From: an uncultured Clostridium sp.
Lineage (GTDB): Bacteria > Bacillota > Clostridia > Lachnospirales > Lachnospiraceae
Assembly: GCA_905192625.1 (NCBI GenBank)
Contig: CAJJLI010000098.1
Span: forward strand, 1 to 7,084
Reading direction: 5' to 3'
DNA length: 7,084 nt
Of this stretch, positions 1 through 5,759 are shown in pieces. The notes beneath the pieces are model-generated. The model saw only the letters and a program-made list of their open reading frames with translations, did not search any database and was not told where the DNA came from. Every line of letters begins with the position of its first letter. Position 1 is the first letter of the stretch. A program made the translations under genes and the position numbers.

Positions 1-37
1 AGATGAATTATTGAAAATAAGTTACATATGGCACCTC

Positions 38-71
38 AATAGAGCTACCTTATATAAGGTGGCTCTATTTT
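38..71 (+). terminator. Rho-independent terminator of an upstream gene
   Basis: Positions 38-51 pair with 56-69 (arms AATAGAGCTACCTT and AAGGTGGCTCTATT, with one G-T wobble pair at 46/61) around a four-base loop, and the 3' arm runs into TTTT. This is a strong intrinsic terminator for a plus-strand gene whose body lies to the left of the window. That gene may end at the TGA at 4-6 or 12-14, or before position 1; the remaining sequence is too short to tell. It isolates the following gene from upstream transcription. Confidence 0.8.
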
Positions 72-100
72 CATATGTTTTTCATTATTTGCATAATTTG

Positions 101-109
101 TGATATAAT
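101..109 (+). promoter_or_regulatory. Extended -10 promoter element of the GIY-YIG gene
   Basis: TGATATAAT at 101-109 is a perfect extended -10 element (TG, one base, TATAAT). The sequence 17 bases upstream (TTCATT at 81-86) is only a weak match to a -35 box, which an extended -10 can compensate for. Transcription would start near position 116 and give a leader of about 75 bases. The leader contains a short inverted repeat (TACAA/TTGTA at 149-160). It could be an operator or chance in AT-rich DNA. The preceding terminator and this element together make the downstream gene an independent unit. Confidence 0.5.
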
Positions 110-189
110 ATACATAAAATTATATTGATGCAGGGATTACTTCTTATCTACAATTTTGTATTATTTATTGGTATTTTGGGGGAAATATT

Positions 190-1572
190 ATGGATAATAA
201 TGGAGAAAAAAGATTTATTGTAGGAGATATTGCTGTTTTCTTAATGGCTGCCATTAGTGTAGTTTGGCCGATGATGCTTATTGGGGTTGCAATATTGTTA
301 CTTGCTAGATATCATCGATGGGCGATGGTTGAAAATGAAATTTACAAAGAGCATATTTTGAATCAAACTCTTATTCAGAATATAGAAGCCAATCAATCAA
401 AATTGGCTACATTGGAAGAGACTATTGAAAGAGAAAAGTCCAAAATAGAGCATGATATTGAAGCACGTATTAGCAAAAAGAGTACTGAGCTTAATCAGTT
501 GTCCTCTGAAATATCAAAAGTTAAAAAGGAACTAAAAAATAAAAAGCTAGAGGTTGAAAATCTAGAGCCTTTAGTAACAGTAGTTAATATAGATACGGAA
601 GGACTTGAACTTGCTACATCTCAGGAACTAAAAAATATATTATCTAAATATAAGTTAGAAGAAGCTGAATTAGTAAAAAATAATACGGCTGTAGATGCGT
701 TTATTAACGATGATAAAAAGTTTGTAAATAATCAAATACGTCAGATTTTACGTTCTTTTAATGCTGAATGTGATCTAGCTATATCTAATGTTACACTTAA
801 AAATATTGATACAATGAGGAATAAAATCCTAAGATCTTATGAAACTCTAAATAAAATTTATAAATCTGATGGTGTACAAATTACGAAGGATTTTCTTGAA
901 AATAAGTTACAACAATTAATTACAGCTCACGCATATCAAGAAAAGTTAGAAGATGAGCGAGAACAAAAGAGAATTATACAAGAACAATTAAAAGAAGAAG
1001 AAAAAGTCCGTCGTGAAATTGAGCGTGAAAAAGTAAAAATTGAGAAAGATGAAACTCAATTTAAAAATGAAATTTCTAAGCTAATGAAATACTTGCAAAA
1101 GACTGATAATGAAGTAGAAAAGACCTTATACATTGATAAGATTAAAGAATGTGAAGAAAAACTTTCTGAGCTTGAAACTGTTAAATCTGATGTATTAAAT
1201 CGAGAAAAGAATACACGTGCTGGTTTTGTTTATATTATCTCTAATATTGGCTCATTTGGGGAAAATATTTTTAAAATTGGTATGACTAGACGTCTTGAAC
1301 CTATGGATAGAATTAAGGAGTTAAGTAGTGCATCGGTGCCATTTGAATTTGATGTTCATGCATTAATCTTTTCAGATGATGCACCTACATTAGAATCTAT
1401 TTTACATAATACCTTTAGAGAATATGAGGTAAATAAAGTAAATCATAGAAAAGAATTTTTCTCTATTCCGCTTGATAAAATTGAAAAAGTTGTGACAGAA
1501 CATCATAATGCAACTGTACAATGGACTTATGATGCGGCTGCAGAAGAATATAGAGAATCCCTGGCTCAATAA
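190..1572 (+). CDS. Membrane-anchored coiled-coil GIY-YIG nuclease (DUF4041 plus T5orf172 type)
   Basis: The 460-residue protein has three visible parts. Residues about 13-39 are one strongly hydrophobic helix, predicted to anchor it in the membrane. Residues about 48-340 are mostly Lys/Glu-rich heptad-like sequence, with a less charged segment around 145-250 that resembles the DUF4041 region of similar proteins. Residues about 344-432 form a GIY-YIG endonuclease domain of the T5orf172 (Mug113-like) kind: GFVYII at 345-350, FKIGMT at 361-366, Arg374 in the DRI motif, Glu402 in LESILHNTF as the likely metal-binding catalytic residue, and a conserved-looking HRKEFFSI near 419-426. The nuclease core appears complete. 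The start is chosen because GGGGGAAA at 178-185 lies seven bases upstream. The gene has its own promoter and terminator, so it is not in an operon with the NTPase gene downstream. Family members are frequent in phages, prophages and accessory islands; a role in cutting incoming DNA at the membrane is inference. Confidence 0.88.
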   Translation: MDNNGEKRFIVGDIAVFLMAAISVVWPMMLIGVAILLLARYHRWAMVENEIYKEHILNQTLIQNIEANQSKLATLEETIEREKSKIEHDIEARISKKSTELNQLSSEISKVKKELKNKKLEVENLEPLVTVVNIDTEGLELATSQELKNILSKYKLEEAELVKNNTAVDAFINDDKKFVNNQIRQILRSFNAECDLAISNVTLKNIDTMRNKILRSYETLNKIYKSDGVQITKDFLENKLQQLITAHAYQEKLEDEREQKRIIQEQLKEEEKVRREIEREKVKIEKDETQFKNEISKLMKYLQKTDNEVEKTLYIDKIKECEEKLSELETVKSDVLNREKNTRAGFVYIISNIGSFGENIFKIGMTRRLEPMDRIKELSSASVPFEFDVHALIFSDDAPTLESILHNTFREYEVNKVNHRKEFFSIPLDKIEKVVTEHHNATVQWTYDAAAEEYRESLAQ

Positions 1573-1599
1573 GATATTCTGGAAAAATTAATTATTATA

Positions 1600-1643
1600 A
1601 AAAGCTCTACAATAAAAGTTTATACTTATGTAGAGCTTTTATT
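1600..1643 (+). terminator. Rho-independent terminator after the GIY-YIG gene
   Basis: A perfect 12-base stem joins 1600-1611 (AAAAGCTCTACA) with 1629-1640 (TGTAGAGCTTTT). A further short pairing, AAGT at 1616-1619 with ACTT at 1624-1627, can form inside the loop, and the 3' side ends TTTTATTTATA. The structure is placed to end the nuclease transcript 28 bases after its stop codon. Only about 30 bases then remain before the next start codon. No convincing promoter for the next gene is visible in them, so some readthrough, or a promoter overlapping the hairpin, is likely. Confidence 0.82.
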
Positions 1644-1671
1644 TATAGCATTATGATTTTGGGAGAGACCT

Positions 1672-3474
1672 ATGAATGATCAACAAATATTATCAGTAAT
1701 TAAGGATTATATTCAGAATCGTAGCATTAACCAAGCCTTGATGATTACTGGCGAATGGGGATGTGGCAAAAGTTATTTTGTAAAAAATAGTGTAAAAGAA
1801 TATTTACGTAAAAATGGAATTTTAGATAATAAAAACTATATAGTATTTTCCTTATATGGGATTAATAATTTAGTTGACTTTAAAACTTCATTCTACGACA
1901 AAATTTTTATTAATCAATATTTAGGAGAGTCTAATAAGGCACGAAAAACAAAAAATATTTGTGAACGACTATTTAATTCAGTTTCTAGTACAATTGATAC
2001 GAGTGCTATTGGAGTACCAGTAAAGATAAATTTAGCCGAATTAATACATAAGAGTGATCTTGTACAATTAGAGAATTGTATTTTTGTATTTGATGATATT
2101 GAACGTTGTGAATTATCTGCTACTGAGTTATGGGGCTTTATAAATAAGTTGACAGAGAATAGGGGGATTTCTGTAATTACTGTTGCAAATGAGAGTAAAA
2201 TTTTGGAGAAAGATTCAGAAAATGACAATTATAAAATAGAGAAAGAGAAGGCTGTTTATTGTACCCTTGCATTTTCTTATGAAATAGCTAATATTTTTGA
2301 TGAGTTATTAAATGAATATGAAGAAAAAGATATCAGGGAATATATATCAAGTAATAAAAAAATTATATTAGAGGAAATTCGTAGACAACAACCTAATAAC
2401 ATTAGGACTCTCAAATTTGTGTTAGCAGTTCTTGTTAATTTATTAAGGGCACTTTATAAGTTGGAGGATAAGTCCTTTTTAGAACATAGTGAATTGTATA
2501 ATAAGTTTTTAAAATATATTGTTTTAAGAGCTGTACAGTATAAAGTTAATCCTAAAGTAGAGATTGATTGGAGAAACGATGATTTTGGATTTATTTCTAA
2601 GTTAGATGGTCAGGATACTCCTGAGAATATAATATGGGGGTTTAAATTTATAGATATTTATATTAATAGTTCATATTTAGATAATCAGTTGTTAAGAAAT
2701 GCTTATGAAAATGAATTGAAGCTATATGAAGATGCTTTTTTGGCATTTAATCATTTAGCAGACTGGACTCAATATTGTGATGAGCAAGTTTGCGAATGGT
2801 TAAATCAATTAAAGGATGAAGTAAAAAATTATAAATATAAAACCTCAATGCTTAGACAAATTTTATGGCGTGTTGCATCGATAAAGCACTATACAACGTT
2901 ACAATATGATTTTGAAAGCTTTGTTGAGGACATTAAAATAGCATTTTATAGTGACAATGAAATAACCAGAGATATATTGTTACAACAAAATAAAGATGAT
3001 AGTGTTTATAAAACATATGAAGAGCTTATTAGTCCTTTAGTTAAAATTGCTGATGAGAATTATAGACAACGGTTGAAAAAACTAAATCTATTTAAGTATT
3101 TATCTAGCAATCATATGTCAAATATGGAGTTATTAAAATATATACATGCTAATATAAATGAGTATTATAATGCCAAAGAATTCGCTAAACATCTAGGCAC
3201 AATAGATGAGTTAAAAGGATATTTTATGAGTGCAAGTGAATGTGACATAGATTCTTTTCGAGGCATAATTCGAACAGTGTATTTGCAGATAGTTAATATC
3301 GGCCAATTTTTGGGGGCTGATAAATCCTATTTAGAAGAAATACTAGTAATAGTTAAAAGCAAGATAGCAAAAGAAAAATATGGAGCGATTATGAAATTCA
3401 ATTTAGACTGTTTAGTTCATGATTTAAAAAGTGCAATACAGGTTTTAAGTTCTAGTTCTAATAATGTTATATAG
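1672..3474 (+). CDS. KAP-like P-loop NTPase
   Basis: A 600-residue protein with an N-terminal NTPase domain and a long helical C-terminal part. Walker A is GEWGCGKS at residues 27-34. Walker B is VFDDIERC at 139-146, with the double Asp and following Glu expected for catalysis. VITVANES at 168-175 fits a sensor-1 position, and NNIRTLKFV at 242-250 resembles the conserved Arg/Lys motif closing KAP-type domains. SLYGI at 60-64 is also typical of this group. Many KAP proteins carry transmembrane helices between Walker A and B; none is evident here, so it is probably cytoplasmic. Residues 260-600 show no recognisable domain. GGGAG at 1661-1665 lies six bases upstream of the ATG and supports the start. 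The next gene follows closely on the same strand and is probably co-transcribed. Base composition is extremely AT-rich compared with the permease operon. KAP NTPases recur in phage-defence loci, but the target of this one is unknown. Confidence 0.9.
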   Translation: MNDQQILSVIKDYIQNRSINQALMITGEWGCGKSYFVKNSVKEYLRKNGILDNKNYIVFSLYGINNLVDFKTSFYDKIFINQYLGESNKARKTKNICERLFNSVSSTIDTSAIGVPVKINLAELIHKSDLVQLENCIFVFDDIERCELSATELWGFINKLTENRGISVITVANESKILEKDSENDNYKIEKEKAVYCTLAFSYEIANIFDELLNEYEEKDIREYISSNKKIILEEIRRQQPNNIRTLKFVLAVLVNLLRALYKLEDKSFLEHSELYNKFLKYIVLRAVQYKVNPKVEIDWRNDDFGFISKLDGQDTPENIIWGFKFIDIYINSSYLDNQLLRNAYENELKLYEDAFLAFNHLADWTQYCDEQVCEWLNQLKDEVKNYKYKTSMLRQILWRVASIKHYTTLQYDFESFVEDIKIAFYSDNEITRDILLQQNKDDSVYKTYEELISPLVKIADENYRQRLKKLNLFKYLSSNHMSNMELLKYIHANINEYYNAKEFAKHLGTIDELKGYFMSASECDIDSFRGIIRTVYLQIVNIGQFLGADKSYLEEILVIVKSKIAKEKYGAIMKFNLDCLVHDLKSAIQVLSSSSNNVI

Positions 3475-3483
3475 ATTAAGAAA

Positions 3484-3537
3484 ATGTATCCAATACTTTA
3501 TAATATGCGGCCAATGAAGGTGGATAACTTATATTAG
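3484..3537 (+). other. Short 17-codon reading frame before the helical gene: leader or displaced N-terminus
   Basis: Ten bases after the NTPase stop codon an ATG opens a 17-codon frame (MYPILYNMRPMKVDN and two more residues) ending with TAG at 3535-3537, in the same frame as the NTPase gene. A one-base slip near 3529-3531 would join it to the frame of the next gene, reading through LILDED into its MWYGEED start. It could be a true N-terminus broken by a single-base indel, a coupling leader, or chance. No clear ribosome binding site precedes it. Confidence 0.25.
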
Positions 3538-3545
3538 ATGAAGAT

Positions 3546-4265
3546 ATGTGGTATGGGGAAGAAGATAAATTGAGTGATAATAAAGCCGAGAAAATAATTG
3601 ATCTAACTCTTTGTGTTCTAGATTTGACTGCTACTGGTGGGATTCCAATTTTAAGCTCTATTAAAGAAACAGCTAAATGTATAAAAGATATACCTAATGA
3701 GATTTTTTTAATAAAATTAGATCGATTTATTAAGGCTGTTACTTCAAATGATGAGAAGGATGTTTTATCTTTCAGAAAATTGTATAAGAAAAAATATCTT
3801 AACAATGATGAGGTACGATTAGAACATATAAAATGGCTTATGATTAAAATTGACTCATTCAATGAAGAGAAAAAGGCTGAATGGATGGGAATACTATTTA
3901 AATGGTATATCGAAGAAAAATTAGAGTGGAAACGATTTTGTATTTTTGTTAATGCACTCGAATTTTTACTAGTTCAAGATGTAGAAACCTTATTAACCTC
4001 TAATTTTGAAGTGTCGGAATATAATACAGATCTAGATTTGACTCAAGACTATAAACAAGCCAAAAATGGGAAAATCAAAAAAGAGGATAACGCTACACCT
4101 TTAAACTTGATAGAGATTGATAGAGGAATTTATTTGCGATTGCTATCAGTTGGGTTAGCTAGTATTAGTGGAGCGACATTAAGTTTAGTGCAAATGCCTG
4201 ATATTATAAAGGTACCATTAGATAAAGATTTAGCGTTAATGATAAGTATTTTATCTAATTTCTAG
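3546..4265 (+). CDS. Helical protein of unknown function, partner of the KAP-like NTPase
   Basis: A 239-residue protein without catalytic motifs. Its layout resembles a recurrent family of uncharacterised bacterial proteins seen from memory: an N-terminal GIPILSSIKETAKCIKDI segment (residues 32-49), then LIKLDRFIKAV (55-65), then helices with acidic and basic residues, and a segment ending ALEFLLVQDVETLL (137-150). Residues about 152-185 are polar and probably flexible. Residues 194-220 are moderately hydrophobic but not a clear membrane helix. No function can be assigned. It lies 71 bases after the NTPase stop on the same strand, so an operon is likely. The start is uncertain: the ATG at 3546 has no good ribosome binding site, whereas an in-frame TTG at 3570 follows GGGGAAGAAG (3555-3564) and would give a 231-residue protein. 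A frame break just upstream may have removed a longer original N-terminus. Confidence 0.72.
   Translation: MWYGEEDKLSDNKAEKIIDLTLCVLDLTATGGIPILSSIKETAKCIKDIPNEIFLIKLDRFIKAVTSNDEKDVLSFRKLYKKKYLNNDEVRLEHIKWLMIKIDSFNEEKKAEWMGILFKWYIEEKLEWKRFCIFVNALEFLLVQDVETLLTSNFEVSEYNTDLDLTQDYKQAKNGKIKKEDNATPLNLIEIDRGIYLRLLSVGLASISGATLSLVQMPDIIKVPLDKDLALMISILSNF
3555..3564 (+). promoter_or_regulatory. Possible ribosome binding site for an alternative TTG start
   Basis: GGGGAAGAAG lies five bases before an in-frame TTG at 3570-3572. It is the only purine-rich stretch in the region resembling a Shine-Dalgarno sequence at normal spacing, and it would place the start of the helical protein eight codons inside the longest ATG-initiated frame. 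Confidence 0.3.
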
Positions 4266-4346
4266 GTTTACATTCAAATCCCGATAACAATAGTAACTTA
4301 TTATTTCTATTGATTATAAAATCAATACGAAAGGTTATATCATCGC

Positions 4347-4375
4347 ATACTTTTGTATTAAGTATTTTATTATTT
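4347..4375 (+). terminator. Weak AT-rich hairpin between convergent genes
   Basis: ATACTT at 4347-4352 can pair with AAGTAT at 4360-4365, followed on the plus strand by TTTTATTATTTTT. The stem is only six mostly A-T pairs, so it is a poor intrinsic terminator. It is the best candidate for ending the NTPase/helical-protein transcript in the 110-base gap before the convergent SIR2-like gene. Two other short inverted repeats lie nearby, CAATAG/CTATTG around 4288-4312 and ATTGAT/ATCAAT around 4309-4326. Nothing else is seen in this gap. Confidence 0.33.
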
Positions 4376-5428
4376 TTAGTCTGGATTATAGTTTAGCCAG
4401 CATCCTTCGTCATCAGCATTAAAGAAGTGTATATCAGTATTATTATTTATATTAGTAATTCTCTCAATTATCTTGGTACATTCAGCATTTAATATATGAT
4501 CCTTTTTGTGTCCTTTGTGAATAGAAATAAATATCTTAAAGGGTTCACTATTATCTTTTAGTATTTGTTTTAAAATGTGTTCATCATTTTCGCTCAGTGA
4601 CCAACCATAACAGATAATATTTTTTGGTAATTTTGGAAGAATATTTCTATATATATAGTTCAAATAGTAACTTCTAGAGATACTTTTTACCTTTTCTATC
4701 GATGAGCCTTCACAAATAAATAGTGGATAAAAGTTAGTATCATTTGACCACTTATCTAGAATTGTTTGTAAAAGTGTTTCAGGTGGATGATATTTTATTT
4801 TTTCTTCTTCTCCAGAAATATTTACTCCAAGAACTATATTTCCATGAGGATAATATAGTTTTGCTTGCTCATCTAACCAGTTAATTTCCTCATTAAAAGT
4901 CAACTTATTATTTGCTGTACTATCAGGTAGAAAAAAATCGGTAAATTTGTTATTTTGACTTTGATGAAGAAGAATATAATATATAAGTAAATCATAATTC
5001 AGATTAATAATATATTCAAATTGGGTTAGATAACAAAAGAGTTTTTTGATAGTTTCTCCTGAAGCCGTGATAAAGGATAGCGAAGAATATTCTGGATGTA
5101 TACTTTGAATTGTTTGAATTAATGATTGTCTTATTGTTATGTTTGTATCTGAGATTAATTGGTTAAGCTGAGCTATTTGTGGAGAGGTAGAGGTAATAGC
5201 TTTATTAATTTTTTGTGCGATATCTAATTGATATATGACAGATTCGAAATTTGTTGTATTAAGAGTATCAAATATTAAAGCGGGAAAATCATCTATTTCG
5301 GAAGCTTTTAAGAAGAGATTTTTATAAGAAAATTTTTTAGAGATAGATATACTAGCACCATTTCCTAAAATGATAGCTGCATTTTTTAAGTTTATACCAT
5401 TTATAAGTTCAGAATATTTTTCTAACAT
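4376..5428 (-). CDS. SIR2-like protein, DUF4917 type
   Basis: This 350-residue protein carries a SIR2-like Rossmann-type fold signature: ILGNGASIS at residues 20-28 (nucleotide-binding loop), NTTNFE at 57-62, NLNYDLL at 142-148 (the N-Y-D motif of SIR2 domains), YPHGN at 193-197 with His195 in the catalytic position, ICEGSSIEKVKSI at 238-250 and CYGWSLSENDEHIL at 273-286. Their order and spacing match the DUF4917 branch of SIR2-like proteins. SIR2-like domains in several bacterial defence systems (ThsA of Thoeris, DSR proteins) cleave NAD+; that activity here is inferred from motifs only. No fused sensor domain or membrane segment is visible, and the length is normal for a stand-alone member. 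Start support: AAAAGGA (complement of 5437-5443) lies eight bases before the ATG. The gene is convergent with the NTPase/helical pair and separated from the permease operon by a strong terminator, so it is its own transcription unit. No convincing promoter was identified in the roughly 65 bases available, although TTGATA (complement of 5476-5481) could be a -35 box. Confidence 0.87.
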   Translation of the reverse strand: MLEKYSELINGINLKNAAIILGNGASISISKKFSYKNLFLKASEIDDFPALIFDTLNTTNFESVIYQLDIAQKINKAITSTSPQIAQLNQLISDTNITIRQSLIQTIQSIHPEYSSLSFITASGETIKKLFCYLTQFEYIINLNYDLLIYYILLHQSQNNKFTDFFLPDSTANNKLTFNEEINWLDEQAKLYYPHGNIVLGVNISGEEEKIKYHPPETLLQTILDKWSNDTNFYPLFICEGSSIEKVKSISRSYYLNYIYRNILPKLPKNIICYGWSLSENDEHILKQILKDNSEPFKIFISIHKGHKKDHILNAECTKIIERITNINNNTDIHFFNADDEGCWLNYNPD

Positions 5429-5494
5429 TTTACAAGTCCTTTTATATTAATAATTAGATTTATGACTACTTTTTAATTATCAAGATTTTACTTT

Positions 5495-5545
5495 AAAAAG
5501 AGCCTTTCTTTACTAACTTGCTGTTATAAGAGGAAGGCTCTTTTT
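5495..5545 (-). terminator. Strong, probably bidirectional, Rho-independent terminator of the permease operon
   Basis: AAAAAGAGCCTTTC at 5495-5508 pairs with GGAAGGCTCTTTTT at 5532-5545 (13 Watson-Crick pairs and one wobble or mismatch depending on strand), with a 23-base loop. Read on the minus strand it ends GGCTCTTTTT and lies 36 bases beyond the small membrane protein gene, so it ends the permease operon and protects the SIR2-like gene from readthrough. The plus-strand reading also ends in a T-run. It sits at the change from AT-rich to more GC-rich DNA. Confidence 0.85.
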
Positions 5546-5580
5546 ATAATGTGAGAATGTGGTACTTTTATGTTAGCTAA

Positions 5581-5745
5581 TTATGGCTGCCATTTTGAAT
5601 ATCCAAATCCCATCATAATAATGCTCACTACAAGCATGCCGTTACCAAGGGTAATGGTGCTTTCACTTGTGGCTAGACAGGTAATAAAGGATCCGATGCC
5701 CATAATGATTGTGCCTAGTATAGCAGATAGTTTATGAATTGCCAT
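5581..5745 (-). CDS. Small two-helix membrane protein coupled to the permease
   Basis: A 54-residue protein starting MAIHKLSAIL and ending GYSKWQP. Two hydrophobic stretches, residues about 5-25 and 33-49, are separated by a short polar turn (TSEST), predicting a helical hairpin in the membrane. The ATG lies five bases after the TGA of the permease. It is preceded by AAAGGGTGAT, an excellent Shine-Dalgarno match at the usual spacing, inside the permease's final codons. This arrangement indicates one operon with translational coupling. The terminator follows 36 bases after the stop, closing the unit. The base composition matches the permease rather than the AT-rich block. I do not recognise the family. 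It could be an accessory or stabilising subunit of the transporter, or an unrelated small membrane protein sharing its expression. Its short length makes it easy to overlook. Confidence 0.72.
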   Translation of the reverse strand: MAIHKLSAILGTIIMGIGSFITCLATSESTITLGNGMLVVSIIMMGFGYSKWQP

Positions 5746-5750
5746 GATAA

Positions 5751-5759
5751 TCACCCTTT
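5751..5759 (-). promoter_or_regulatory. Ribosome binding site inside the permease stop region
   Basis: On the minus strand AAAGGGTGA includes the permease stop codon TGA and matches the GGTGA end of the consensus AAGGAGGTGAT. The ATG of the 54-residue protein begins five bases beyond it. Terminating ribosomes would cover this site, so expression of the small protein is probably tied to translation of the permease. Confidence 0.7.

Noticed and set aside
128..223. A 31-codon hydrophobic reading frame (starts MQGLLLIYNF) overlapping the start of the GIY-YIG gene.
   Set aside because: No Shine-Dalgarno sequence precedes its ATG, hydrophobic codons are expected by chance in T-rich DNA, and the ribosome binding site of the real gene lies inside it.
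1914..2228. Open 104-codon frame on the minus strand.
   Set aside because: It lies wholly antisense to the Walker A-Walker B part of the NTPase gene, has no recognisable domain and no independent signals.
3476..3862. Open 128-codon frame on the minus strand.
   Set aside because: It is antisense to the helical protein gene, whose continuous frame, family resemblance and operon position are better supported.
4281..4326. Short inverted repeats (CAATAG/CTATTG and ATTGAT/ATCAAT) considered as terminators or operators.
   Set aside because: Stems of six mostly A-T pairs without T-runs are expected by chance in sequence this AT-rich.
1..5580. Search for flanking direct repeats, attachment sites, CRISPR-like repeats or a tRNA target at the ends of the AT-rich block.
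   Set aside because: No convincing repeat pair or tRNA was found by eye; the left end of the block may also lie outside the window.
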